Part shown: piece after piece, positions 9,665 to 20,912 of the stretch
How positions within the stretch are numbered: position 1 is the stretch's first letter
How the letters are laid out: every line of letters begins with the position of its first letter
Source of the DNA: Phyllostachys edulis
Taxonomy: Eukaryota > Streptophyta > Magnoliopsida > Poales > Poaceae
Length of the DNA: 64,000 nt
Reading direction: 5' to 3'
Assembly: GCA_036346405.1 (NCBI GenBank)
Contig: CM070566.1
Coordinates: 14,069,533 to 14,133,532, forward strand
Made by a program: the position numbers and the translations under genes
The notes under the pieces: model-generated
What the model saw: the letters and a program-made list of their open reading frames with translations, nothing else
Databases searched by the model: none
Told to the model about the DNA's origin: nothing

Positions 9665-10720
9665 TTTTGTGACCATCTAGGAGAAGGGTGCAAAGCACGT
9701 TTAAGAATGCATCAAAGCAAGCAATGCTTGTGATGAACTAGGACTTGATAGCAAGTAGGCGTGTGATGGCATCTAGTTGGGACACTTGTGTTTGCCCATG
9801 AAGTGGCTAACACGCCGCGGACAGCATATCAAAGAAATCCCTTGTTGCAGGCTCTGGTTCTTCCTCTACAGGTGGCACATATGCATCACGCACATCATCT
9901 AGCTTATCTTCTATCCTACTCTCATTGTGACCGCCATCATCTGTGTGTTGCAAGTCCAATCTACTACCTTGTGACTCACAAGGTAGTCAGAGTCGAGATC
10001 TTGAGTTGGATCGATTTGCCTTCGGTAGAATCAAAATCGTAGTATCGAATCGTAGAATCGGCGATTCTATGGAATTGTAAAAAATACACATATTTAACAT
10101 CTGTACTATAAGTTTGTATGATTCTTATATGGTTTACCACTTGCATGTTCCTTAAAAGCAGCTAGACATACTCCAGGAATAAAAATAGCTTATCATTATC
10201 AAACTCAAGATTGCTTATGCCATAATATAGATATTTGTACTAGCATTACCACACTGATACAATATTTTGCATGCTCCTTGTTTATTTATAGTGTCATTCT
10301 CAGAAATTAATATCAACAAATTTTGCTCTAAAACAAAATATCAGCAAAGCCTGGCCTCTAAAAAAATTGCAAATTTTTTTTGCCCTAAGTCTTTACGAGT
10401 AGGATCGATAGTGCGATTTGGATCGACAGGCTGTCGTGGGTTCGTAGAATCATAAGACTCTAAGAGTAGGATCGTGATCCTAACTACCTTGGTGACTCAC
10501 CATGGTAGACCCGCACGGTATAGCATGTCATAAATCCATACTTGCACAAGTGTGCAATTATTGTCGGCTTCATTTGTGGCCGTGTGTTCAAACAATGATA
10601 ACAAGGGCACAACACACCACCTCATCATGTACTCCTAGCAAATGCTCGATCCACAAAATCGATGGTCTTTTGCATCCATTCTTGGCTGTACTCACCCATG
10701 TTTCTACGCCTAGTGTACAT
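9665..10720 (-). pseudogene. TNP2-like CACTA transposase, N-terminal part, split by insertions
   Basis: The start is ATG 10720-10718. The first domain reads YSQEWMQKTIDFVDRAF, then CPCYHC and HLCKYGF: the transposase-associated domain at the N-terminus of plant En/Spm TNP2 proteins. After the element inserted at 9980-10490 the frame resumes as SRIEDKLDDV, FFDMLSAA, PLHGQTQVSQLDAITRLLAIK and LLLDGHK, then stops at the inner CACTA end. The protein continues at 4419. Internal stops (about 10622, 9818, 9752) show it is dead. It marks an older CACTA element whose own ends were not identified. Confidence 0.88.
9980..10490. mobile_element. Small inverted-repeat element (MULE-type MITE) in the TNP2 gene
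   Basis: It starts aaggtagtcagagtcgagat and ends gtgatcctaactacctt, giving imperfect terminal inverted repeats. The nonamer gtgactcac flanks it on both sides (9971-9979 and 10492-10500, with one extra g on the right), a 9-bp target duplication as in Mutator-type elements. Removing it rejoins the TNP2 frame (YHGES then SRLDLQHT), which proves it is an insertion. No coding capacity. Confidence 0.85.
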
Positions 10721-11638
10721 CCAACTATGATCCTCAACCATCCTAGCGTGCAAAAAAAGTACAAAATTTAATAAATTAACTTGAAAGGCTTTGTAGTGTA
10801 GGCTATATGAAAAGGTCTAGCTCTCTACACTTCAAAGTTTAGATTTAACTCTAAGTAAGAGGATATCAAGTCACATTCTTATAGAAACAATGTGTTGTGC
10901 TCACAAGATTGTGTCACCAAAAGCCATTGTTGTCTCCTTATGTTATATTAGATTGAGACAAGGTAGATTGATATTGATAACCTTAATAATGGCCTTATTT
11001 GGCTAACGACTAATACCTTAGGTGATGCTAATGAATCTGCATCTCGCAAATTCCAAATCGAACACCTCACAATGGACAGGAAGAGTAATGAGGCCACAAT
11101 GGACAAGAAGAGTCATTTGAGGTGATGTGTAGTCGGTTAGACAATACAACCAGACAGACAGGAAGAGTAATGAGGCCACAATGGTCGAAACGAAGAATAC
11201 TAACTTGGTAGGTAACCATTCTGTTGTTAGACAGGAAGCTTAAAGGAGTGTTCTTCAGTGAGGGAAGGCCGCAGAGAAGTTTTTATGAAGAAATGGATGA
11301 CCCTTTTATGTGAGATAAGCAATGTTCATTTAGTGCTCCAATGGGAAATGGTTGCATGAGTGCACCAATAATGCACCTACCCCGAAAAAGTTCATCATTC
11401 ATCATTGTCGCTCCTTTTCTCCTTTCACAGAAACATGACTCAGTTCATAGAAACTGACCCAGTGATTGATATTGCGTGTAGAAAAGGGTCATACGATTCT
11501 TCAGATCTAGGGAAGGGGGCATAGATCTAGGGAATTGGGCACAAATCTATGGATTTATTTGATATACACACCTAGTTTGCATACTGCATACATTAATTAT
11601 ACACAGATCTAGGGAATGGGTTGTAGGATAGGTTTTAC
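10721..11638. other. AT-rich intergenic sequence
   Basis: No gene was recognised. A 28-base stretch beginning gacaggaagagtaatgaggc occurs twice (about 11076 and 11158), and similar agatctagggaa phrases recur at 11506, 11527 and 11604. This could be the continuation of the older CACTA element upstream of its transposase. Confidence 0.4.
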
Positions 11639-11639
11639 C

Positions 11640-12400
11640 TAAGGTCGCCGGCATCGGTAACTATTGTGGCGGTGGCAGATGAGGAGGAGGATGGAGGCGT
11701 TGGCTGCTGCGGTAGCGGCAAATGAGGAGGATGTGACGGAAGAGGAGGACAATGTCGTTATTGGGTACGAAGGCGACAGACGACGAAGCAGACGGCGGAA
11801 GAGGGGCATGACATCGATTTCAGGTGCGTCGGTGGCAGATGAGGAGGACGACGGTGTCAGGTGCGGCGGTGGCACCGATTTGAGTGGATCTGCTACAGCG
11901 GGCGTGGCGTTGGATGAGATGGCGACAGGGGCGGGGGAGGAGGATGGGGACGATGGGGTCAGGTGTGGTGATGGGAGACGAGGAGGAGACATCGATTTGA
12001 GTGGATGAGATGGCTGTGGAGGCAGTGGAGGATGGGGAGACGGCGGCGGCGGAGGCAGTGGATCGGCAAGGGAGGAGGAGGAGGACGGGGAGGCAGCGCC
12101 GTTGGCGGTAGATCTACAGAAGTGGAGGAGGGGGTGGCAGGGTCGGGTGTGGCGGCGGGAGATGAGGAGGAGGTGCCGATTTGAGTGGATGAGACGGCCG
12201 CGGAGGTAGTGGAAGAGGGGGAGACGGAGGCAGCGGAGGCGATGGATCGGCAAGGGAGAAGGAGAACGAGGACAAGGAGGCGGCACCAGTGGCGATGGAT
12301 CTACAGTAGTGGAGGAGGTGGCTGCTATGGAGGCGGAGGAGGAGAGGAGAGTGGGGATTGGGGATTGGGGAATGACTACGAGAGTTCGAGTGAGTAGGGT
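11640..12400. repeat. GGA-rich low-complexity block with diverged repeats
   Basis: The plus strand is dominated by gaggaggagg-type purine runs, with recurring phrases gatttgagtggat (about 11876, 11994, 12179) and gatctacag (about 12110, 12296). The opposite strand has a 292-codon frame (12517-11639) consisting almost entirely of Pro, Ser and Leu, expected from such composition. I read it as a decayed minisatellite. Confidence 0.55.
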
Positions 12401-12494
12401 TAGGACTTGGACCGTCGGACGCACAACGAAAAAATGGGTGTGGTAGGGGGGAAAATTGGCCCCGCTACTAATTACTTTGTTCCCAAGTGCCATT

Positions 12495-12730
12495 GGTCTC
12501 TCGAGTGTAGGCAACACATATACACTCGGGACTCTATTTCACCCCGTTCAGATCGCGTCGATATCCTGTTTTCAAGTGGACGAATGCTTGCTCCCGTCTG
12601 CATCTCCCGAGTGTACGATAAAACACTCGAGAAAGTCATTTCTACCGAGTGCCGACTTCCCGCCCCGAGTACCCTATGAAACACTCGGGACCAAGACACT
12701 CGGTAAACATATAGGCACTCGAGAAATAAG
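12495..12730. mobile_element. Cluster of CACTA-like subterminal motifs (cactcggga family)
   Basis: At least eight copies of rcactcgrga or its complement lie in about 230 bp in both orientations (for example at 12499, 12531, 12606, 12624, 12675, 12696). Dense motifs in both orientations are typical of the subterminal region of a CACTA element different from the one at 4420-9664. No terminal CACTA sequence was identified, so element limits are unknown. Confidence 0.5.
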
Positions 12731-12739
12731 CGGTTTCTG

Positions 12740-14660
12740 GTCGTGGTTGAATGATCAATTTGATGTTTTATCGGATAGTCATTTTTTTCCTATTTAACAA
12801 ATATATCCAGGATATCCATCAAATACGAATTCATACAGATCGAATATTGCTATATATATACACCATGATCTAAAATAGGTATTTCTCCTAGGTATCGCGC
12901 ATGAAAAATTTTGGATTTTTTTGGATGTCAAGTTTAACTTATTTATTAACTTGTTCAAAGAAATTTGAACTAAAATTCAAGCTAGAGTTGCCTTCTTTTA
13001 TGATAGTTTGATTGTAGGTATGTGCTGATTTTATATAAAAAAAAATCAGCAAAGTATGTGATCAAAATTCGTTCGAAATATTTGAATTCAAGTGTTTTTC
13101 AAAGGTGTGTGTTTCATTTGAATTGTTATAGATGGGTATATACGCTAAAACCAATTTTTTTCGAAAAGTATGCCCGAATTTAGATTGAATTCGTGCATTT
13201 GAAAATCATGGTGCCCGGGCACCATGGTGATACGAATATATCAAATACAAATTAGACTGTAGAAATGCCCATCCACGCGGGTTTTTTTAAAAATATATAT
13301 ATAGACAAACAGTATCAGATTGGGCAGATATGATCCTCCCAGGTTTCACTCCTAGCTACACAAAGATTAGGTTTTTTAGAGAGGATGCACCAAGATTAGT
13401 TAGTCTATTTACGAGCGAATATGCATCCTTGAAAGGAACCACCTCTTATAAGGATGTTAGGGTTATAGAGGTACAACTCTACTCACAGAGTTCAAATCCT
13501 GATACTCATATAGATTTATCCTTTGTATGTCTAAAAAGCATTATTGAGAATTTCAGCTTTTTTTATATAGTACACGTCGTACACCCACACGCCACACGTA
13601 CGCCCACATATACACATGGGTGTGTTCTTAACATACGTCTAATCTAGAGCAGAGGCTAAACCCTACGGAGCATAGGCACACGCTTTGACCACTGAACATA
13701 TATACTATTCCTAAATCCATCCAAAAAATCAGACACACAAGATCGATGCCAGAGATAAGTTCGCACACCTGGCGTAGCAAGCCAGCATTGGCTCCTCTAT
13801 TGAGAATTTCGGCTTAAACCACCTTCATATTTTCACGCCTAGCCTATCCCGGCCCAACCCGACACAGGTACAAGGCTTTTGGCCTATACTGATGCTTCAA
13901 GGTTGAGTCAGTTCTTTTTTCATTTTGATTAACCGCCAAGCAAACATGTTCCTTTCAAATCAACGGGCGCTTCCTGCCATGCATTCGCCTGTATGCATTA
14001 TAAATTTATCTTTTAGCAATGTAAACATTTTTTTTTTTGCGAGGGAACAATGTAAATATTCTGGCATTAAAAGTACTTCAAAAACAATTGCCAATACTGC
14101 CAAAAAAAATCATGGAGGTTACGCGTAAATTTCTTGAAAATTAAGTCATTTAGCTAGGGGCATAAGTAGCCTTTCACATCTACTAGCTAGTAAAATTCAA
14201 GCCTTGAAATTGATTTACTACGGATAGGTAATTAAAATTCGTCAAACAACAATTATTTTCAGTCCCTCGCAAAAAAAACAATTATTTTCAGAAAAAATAC
14301 AAATTTTGTACACCATCAGAGTGGGGAAGGTCGATCATAACAGTACGACACAAGATCTAATACTCTATATTAATCGCAAAAAAAGAGATAATACTCTACG
14401 ACGTCACAGGAGAAACTTGGCATACACAAAAATTTTACAACATTAGATGCATAGCTTTATTTCTTTGACAAGAATCACCTCCCTAGATATAATCTGTACA
14501 AGGTCGACAGTGTATAAATGCTCTAAAAGATACCAATAATCTAACACCCCTGTCCTAGTAAAATACATATATATATAAGCTAATTTAGCCATATCGAGTC
14601 TATATGGTCGACATAATGTCATTGGCAATATTCTTGGTATCCATGGCAATACCGGCCAAT
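12740..14660. other. AT-rich intergenic sequence without a supported gene
   Basis: Contents are a 20-base palindrome at 13207-13226, an AT-rich tract, and a block at 13545-13810 bounded by two copies of attgagaatttc with cca/cac-rich sequence. Several frames of 60-105 codons are open here but none resembles a known family. Confidence 0.4.
13207..13226. repeat. Perfect 20-base palindrome
   Basis: catggtgcccgggcaccatg is its own reverse complement and stands in AT-rich DNA. No paired copy was seen nearby. Confidence 0.95.
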
Positions 14661-14674
14661 CCTCTCCTTGCCAA

Positions 14675-15049
14675 GAACCTTTTTTATTAATTAATTATTT
14701 TAAAATTTTATTTTAAAGTTAATCCTCGGTGCACTTTATTTTCAATTCTGACCCCTTCGGTCACGCCACTACCCATAGCATAACAAAACAACGCTGTCAC
14801 GCCATAGAATAAGTTCGCTAAATAGCACTTTTGGTCACGCCACTGGTCGTGACATGAACAAACAACACTATCACGCTAAGGGTGGTGACGTGACAAGAGT
14901 TTACCCCAGATACGGGATAACGTGACAGCGTTGTTTTGTCACACCACGGATGATGGCGTAACTAAATAGATCAGAATTGGAAATAAAGTGTGCTAGGGTT
15001 AACTTTAAAATAAATTTTTAAAAAAAGATTAATTAATTAAAAAAAAATC
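14675..15049. mobile_element. Foldback-type MITE with 9-bp target duplication
   Basis: Long inverted ends read ttaattaattattttaaa near 14685 and its complement near 15025-15040, extending through cactttatttncaattctga. The interior repeats gtcacgcca and acaacgctgtcac in both orientations. The nonamer ccttgccaa is present on both sides (14666-14674 and 15050-15058). No coding capacity. The 9-bp duplication points to a Mutator-type origin. Confidence 0.85.
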
Positions 15050-15389
15050 CCTTGCCAACCCAGCACAGTATAGCCCATTTGTGCCTTTCCGATGATAAGG
15101 GAATTCTTTCTTAGGCAATCCATCGTCATTCAACATGCTCTCACCGTTCTGTACTCATAAATCACATATGTTTTTTTGTTAGAACATATAAAAATTGTTG
15201 CATCAATAAAATACAAATGGAGAATCTAGACGCCGTATAAGCGGGATAAATCGGCTAGGTGGGAGAACGGCATCAAACACCTCGGTCACTGCCTGGAGGA
15301 ACGCTGCCTACAAGAAATAGAAGTTTTTTTTTATGAATTAACTTGGCATAGGCTTTTATTGCAGCACTCTGTGGTATGATATTTCTGGC

Positions 15390-15924
15390 CTGAAACTTTG
15401 AATTCCCAAGAAAACTATCTAATATTAGTGACAATAAAATTCTCATCCTTGCTATTAAATGCGAAGGTATATAGTACATATATACCGGGCTGCGAATAAC
15501 AATGGAATTATTGGCACCACGAGACGAAAGGTCGGAAGCAATCTCCATTCCAGAGTTGGTGGCACCTGATGACTTGTAGCTTGATGAGTGGATGACCTCA
15601 CCTGGGAAATCTTGCAGCCCAGGGATTATTGGAATATTCTTTGCACTGTTCTCACCACTTGCCACGACAAGGAACTTTGCCATGTGTTTGACTATTGTGG
15701 ATGTCACCATGTCACCACTTGCCACAACATTTTCCATCATTGTCATACGTGGATGGCTCGACGGTTGTGCGATAGTTGAGCCCAATATTGAGTCGCTCAG
15801 TGTAGTCATCCAAGTACTTCACAAACTGGTCTTGTGGTATGTACGCCTGCTCCCACATCACATCCTCGCTCCTCATGTACCTAGGTTGACCTCTCCCTTG
15901 TTGGTACAGTCTGCCACCAGCCAC
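15390..15924 (-). pseudogene. YUCCA-like flavin monooxygenase fragment
   Basis: Minus-strand frames give YIPQDQFVKYLDDYTERLNI, then, after a frameshift near 15715, AKFLVVASGENSAKNIPIIP, GLQDFPGEVIHSSSYKS, NSGMEIASDLSSRGANNSIV and RSPVYM. These match the middle of plant YUCCA-type monooxygenases, which make auxin from indole-3-pyruvate. The N-terminal FAD-binding GxGxxG, most of the NADPH-binding glycine motif that should follow HSSSYKSG, and the C-terminal third are absent. It is a truncated, frameshifted relic. Its nearness to the phosphorylase gene suggests a local gene order of gene remnants rather than transposon cargo. Confidence 0.8.
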
Positions 15925-17530
15925 GGCTACGGCAGTAACAAACTGTGGTAGATAATTGCAATAGACACAACCAACGACTGTAGTAGTGGGGACTTGAACT
16001 GTTAACCTCAGGACTCAATCCCACATGTGCTAACCATTCCATCCACATAGACTGATGTGATGAGATGTTAGATGCTTTTATTTTAGTGAGTATGTACGTG
16101 GTACGGTAAACTTGCACAAAAAAGTAGTAAAATCTAACAATAACTACAGTTGCCAGATACTAAAAATTATAGTAAACATAAAACTAAACTACAGTACCCA
16201 GAGATTAAAACTGCACTAGACATCAGACCAACGACTTTAGTAGACATATACCAAAAGTGAAGTAGACGCGTACCAATTTGTAGTGTACAAAAGACCAAAA
16301 CTACAGTATACACATGACCAACGACTGCAGTAGACATACATAGAGCAATAGACACAAGACAATGATTGATATGTCTGAGAGAGGAGTGGGAGTAGAAAGA
16401 GAAACGTGGGTTGATTTCCAACTTTAATGGGTGATATCTCCTGGACGATCCGTTTGCACCGGTGTGCTCCAAAAAATAGCTTAACAAAACGATATTCATG
16501 GTAAACATGTTTTAATGATTTTAGCATCGGCCTACTGCACAGCAGGTGCAACTTTACTGTATATTTGCTGGAGACCTACTACACTGTCTGAACACAGAAA
16601 GGGTGTACGGAGGGAGACGTGGGAGTGGGAGGAAGTTAGTGGAGGAGATTGACCAAGGTGGGTAGTGGTGGGTTTCGTTTGACTGAGCTTTGATCATGGT
16701 GAGAGGTGGGTTTTAGCCCATAGGAAGGGGATGAGTTGTAGAATAGGTATTCTACGCAGGGGTGTAGGACAGTATAGTTGTATATACGTACTCACACGTA
16801 TATATGCCTAGCAATTAAACCTCGAAACATCACGTGTGTTGTCGTGCGATTTTACAGCTAATCATCGTGTCAAAACATCGAAACAAGCTGAAATTTGCAC
16901 CTCCTTTCCTTTTGTCTGAACGATGTGTTAAATCTTGCTAACTATAGCTTGGCCCCTTCTGATCCTAATCGTTCGTTGCCCTAGCAGCTGTATTATAGCC
17001 TGCCTGCCTGACGTTGCCGGAATCGGAAAGCAGAACAACTGATGGAATGTTTCCAAATCGGCCGGTTGGGTTTTTGGGTAATCAACTCTCTGTGCCAAAC
17101 TGCTCCTGGATGAGTTTGCCAAAGTTGGAGGCTATAGGTATTGGTTCTGGGCTGTCATAAATTTATCAGTCTGAACTGCTACTATCCCCCTATCAGTTAT
17201 GTCTGCATCTGTAGATGATTTCATTTGCAGTGGTCATGTGCAAATGACAACTTGTCAGAACCATCAGCCTCAAAAGCAAAGATGGCACTTCACAGTGAAA
17301 ACCAAGAACAGAGACTCAACACACCAATCAGATTAAACTCTAAACAAGCCAACGCACAACAATGTACGTGCTTAATAATCAGCACAGTACTCAACACCAG
17401 CAACCACAACAGCTACAGACCAGAGCAGCAGAAGCAAGCAGCAGTAACCACAGTACAGTCACTGGAATCTTTACTAACACCAGCAACCACAGCTAGTGCA
17501 GACCTAGTAACCGGCGATGACGTCGCAGTC
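15925..17530. other. Intergenic region between pseudogene and phosphorylase gene
   Basis: No gene was recognised. The part next to 17530 should hold the 3' untranslated region of the phosphorylase gene; no clear AATAAA on the minus strand was located. The stretch 16190-16360 repeats actgcagtagacat-like phrases imperfectly. Confidence 0.4.
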
Positions 17531-19373
17531 TCACTGGACGAGGCAGCCTTCCCGCATGCGTGGAGAGGCGACCGGGACAGAGGACGACGCGTAAGAAGTC
17601 TCCTGACTGGCTTCCTCCTCTTCATCAGATTCAGTGAGGCCAGTGGCCTCAAAGATGCAGGCCTTCACCTCCTCAAACCGTTCCTCCGACAGGGAAACCT
17701 CGGCGAGAAGCTTCCAGGCTGAAGCTTCTGATGCCTCCTCAAAGTCCTCCTTCCGTTTCAGAACAATGTGGCCACTGATCTCCCATACCGCGGGGTTCAC
17801 CTGCGTGTCCAGCAGCTCCTGGCTCACTTCACCGAGTGCCTGCTTCTCGGCATAGCACTGCGCATTTGCAACAGGAGAGATTAGGACAGATCAGAGAGAG
17901 AAAACACCATGTATTGGAGAGCAACATCCAACATTAGTGTAAATTGTTCAACACAATTGGCAGCGGTCTAAATTTAGTGTAGAGTACATGATGTTTCACC
18001 ACATGTAACACTAAACAAATTTTCTTATGTTTGTGGAAAATCAACCGAGACATGCATTTCTTGCTGGATAAAGTCTGGAGTTTGAATGCTGATACCAGTT
18101 ATTTTCATGGCCAAGAGTGAAAGAAGTCTGTGACTTCGCAGCGGAAATATACCTGAGGAAAGAGGAAGATCCTCCGACCGGAATCAGAGATGAGGACATT
18201 GTAAGGAACATTGTTGTCCTGTAGCCAAATGCAAGCGTTGGAAACCACAACAGCCAGATCCTTCAGTGTGTTCCCTCCCTCAAACACCAGCGCTCTCACA
18301 GGGAACTTCGTCAGCTTTGACACCTTCACTCCACCCTTCAGCACACCCTTGGCAAGGGGGATCTTCTTGGTAGGCGCCTTCTCAACAGGGAAAGGTACCG
18401 ATAAGTAGTATGCCTGCAAACAAAAATGACAGTTCATTGTGCTTTGTGTTATCACCACAATTATTAACTGCGTCTACAGCACAGCAGATACGTCTTTGTA
18501 TGAAATGACAAAGTTTTCGTTAGTTATTCAGACCAAAACGAACATCTATTGGTAATGCTGATTCTTTTCTCCTGAAACATCTTCCTTTCCCTCTCCAAAT
18601 CTAAAATAGTTTCCTATTGCTGCAAGTCTACAGCTGCAACATCTATGTGCACATGCAACAGTGTAGATCTTCAGACTGCAAATTTACTGACTTCCCTAAA
18701 AGTAAAAAACCGATAAGAGTGGAAATCACCATATTCACTGCATTTTTACTGTAATGGCCAATGGGAAGTATTTTTCTGATTCAATGATGAAATGTACCTG
18801 AAAGTGGAGGTGATTGATTGTGGCAAAGGCACCCAAGCTGTTGTAACCAAGCCTAAAGTACGGGCTTGCAGCCTCAGCTGCCATGTGCAGCGCAAGCAGG
18901 AAGCTTTCAGGATCAATTCGCTGAGGCAGGCGGTCGAGCACACGAGGAATGAGAAGCACATGACCGTACTCGATAGGGCTCACCTGCAATCGGTTGGAAG
19001 TACTAGTGTTAGCATTCAGATACATAATCTGGAATGGAAGTAAAATGTCTGGCCAAAAGATATTTACATCGATTGCAACAACACTGGGAGCATTTTCACT
19101 CTCGGTGGTTGGGGCATTTGAATGGAAATAGCTGTCGTTGCCACCACCATTCTCAAATCGGAACAACACCTCCTCCTGGCTAACCTTGGTGAAGTTGAAC
19201 TTGGCAGAGTCAAATGGCTGGAGCACACGGTCGACGCGGAACTCGGTTGGGCGCTTCTTGAGGTTACGGCCTTCGTTGAGCTGTGCAACAAAGCCAAGAT
19301 TGCCAGGGATCACCTTGGTCTCACAGGCTGTTACGTCGTACCGGAATAGGCCTCGTGCCATCCTGTCCTCCCA
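17531..19373 (-). CDS. GGP: GDP-L-galactose phosphorylase (VTC2/GGP), C-terminal four exons
   Basis: This enzyme converts GDP-L-galactose to L-galactose-1-phosphate, the committed and rate-controlling step of plant ascorbate synthesis, in cytosol and nucleus. Coding exons on the minus strand are 19373-19068, 18983-18798, 18413-18153 and 17857-17531, each with GT/AG borders and together giving 359 residues. Landmarks are WEDRMARGLFRYDVTACETK, PTEFRVDRVLQPFD, SPIEYGHVLLIPRV and the HIT-type nucleotidyl-transfer motif HLHFQ (18812-18798), then VNPAVWEISGHIVLKRKEDF. No stop or frameshift interrupts them. The family is about 430-450 residues long, so roughly the first 75-80 residues, normally on a separate exon, are missing; retrotransposon sequence begins at 20176. 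It is either a gene split by a very long first intron or a 5'-truncated pseudogene. Confidence 0.92.
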
Positions 19374-20175
19374 CTATAAAAATTAAAGAATAAAATACAA
19401 ATTACTATAACTCAATAATCAAATAAAACTATAGATGGACAAAACAAAAGTTTCACTATAATTGGTATGTATTTTGTTATATATGTTTTCTGAAAATTTT
19501 CCATGAGAAATTTTGTTAGCTTTCAAGCAACGGCACAAATAAAAGTATCAAGTTCAAAAGTCAGTCCTAAATACAGCATTCAATCCTGAGTTCCTGACAA
19601 ATGTTCTTTTTGCCTGTTTTGTTACCAAGAATTGACATAATTATAAGTAAGCATATTGGATTACAAGGTTTTGACAAATATAAAAACAAAAACACTAAAT
19701 TGAAAGTTCATGATACTAAATTATGACAAGTTTTATATTTACCCACAAACTCAAGTTGATACACTAAGCTCGTGTTTCTACTTCCTTCCAAAAAGATTGG
19801 TAATCAAGCTAAAAGTCCTTAATTTTTATAAAATAGCACAAGCCAAATACAATACCAAATTGAGGTATTTAACTACCTATGTCCAAATTAGCAAGCCACA
19901 AACTAAGACACTTACCAAATTAGGCAATTTAAATGCCTGTCAAAAATACAAATTAAGCTATTTTAACTACCTACGATATTTTAGTATGTTCATCATAATC
20001 ATGTACGAGAACGTATTCTAGTCCTAACATTACAGTTACAGCAGTAAGTTCTAACAAACTTCTCTGATCTACCCAGGAAAAAAAAACATGAACCAAAACA
20101 CTATCCTAGTAATACTTTTAGCAGTAAACTGTAAAGTGTGTGAATTCTTACAACAACATCACCTTTCTTAAGACT
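19374..20175 (-). other. Probable remnant of phosphorylase intron 1
   Basis: The acceptor ttttatag lies directly before the exon at 19373. The 800 bases upstream are AT-rich, lack any frame resembling the phosphorylase N-terminus, and end at an LTR boundary. Confidence 0.5.
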
Positions 20176-20901
20176 TGTTGGTGTTTTAGAACCGATCTTA
20201 CGTAATGATTGTTTGATTCGGAGGGTCTTTAAGACTCAAATCACGTAGAGAAAATGATACAGGGATTTTTATACAGGTTCAGGCCTTCTCCGAAGAGAAT
20301 AACAATCCTACTCCTGTGTGGCTATATTGAGTATGCTAGTTATAGATCAAGAGAAAGACTCAAGTCTAATGTCTTGTTCTCCTGATTGCCCCTCCCCTTC
20401 CGTCTGCTGATTCTATCCTTTATATAGTGCTCGAAGTGGGCAGCGGTTTCTTCAGTCCAAAGGGCGCCTTAACGCTTCAGATGATGAAGCAGTTACTAGA
20501 GATTATTGTTGGAGTAGTAACGTACCCACGTCGCCAGGCGGTTATCATCAGGGCAGAGAGTTTAATCGTGTAATTATTCCAGAGAATAACAGCGTATACT
20601 AACTATTTAGATGCCCTAATCAATTATGCCTACATGTTTGCAAGCTCAATCAATTATAGGGTGATCATAGCTGACCTGGTCGTAGAATGACTTACGAACA
20701 CGTAGTGGTCGTAGAAGGACTTACGACTATGAAGTGGTCGTAGAAGAACTTACGACCATGAGGTAGTCGTAGAAGGACTTATGACTCTAGCTTCTCCTTT
20801 ATGAACATTAAGGGGTATACTTAAGAACCATATAACGATATTATTATCCATAATAAGAATTACAGATAAATAATTAAATAAGGATTATTAGATCCTCGTC
20901 A
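20176..20901 (-). repeat. LTR of an unidentified retrotransposon (minus orientation)
   Basis: The segment begins tgttggtgttttagaacc and ends gatcctcgtca, i.e. TG...CA. A TATA box in minus orientation (actatataaagg, about 20413-20425) gives its direction. The flanking pentamers (agact left, tctaa right) do not match, so it is not a clean solo LTR. Its orientation is opposite to the chromovirus pol gene to its right, so it is not that element's 5' LTR. Confidence 0.65.
20677..20786. repeat. 29-bp tandem repeat within the LTR, four units
   Basis: Units start with tggtcgtagaaggacttacg (one or two changes each) at 20677, 20706, 20735 and 20764. Each unit contains an imperfect hairpin (gtcgta...tacgac). 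The position is near the LTR end that precedes transcription, where such repeats often act as enhancers; that role is an inference. Confidence 0.88.
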
Positions 20902-20912
20902 TCTAACCCTCC

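Noticed and set aside
11639..12517. 292-codon minus-strand frame rich in Pro and Ser
   Set aside because: It is the complement of a GGA-rich low-complexity block; composition alone explains the open frame and no domain is visible.
13330..13647. 105-codon frame
   Set aside because: It has no recognisable domain and lies in a repeat-like AT-rich region; chance is the simplest explanation.
17225..17722. 165-codon plus-strand frame overlapping the phosphorylase gene
   Set aside because: It is antisense to the last coding exon and 3' flank of the phosphorylase gene; the minus-strand protein is clearly the real one.
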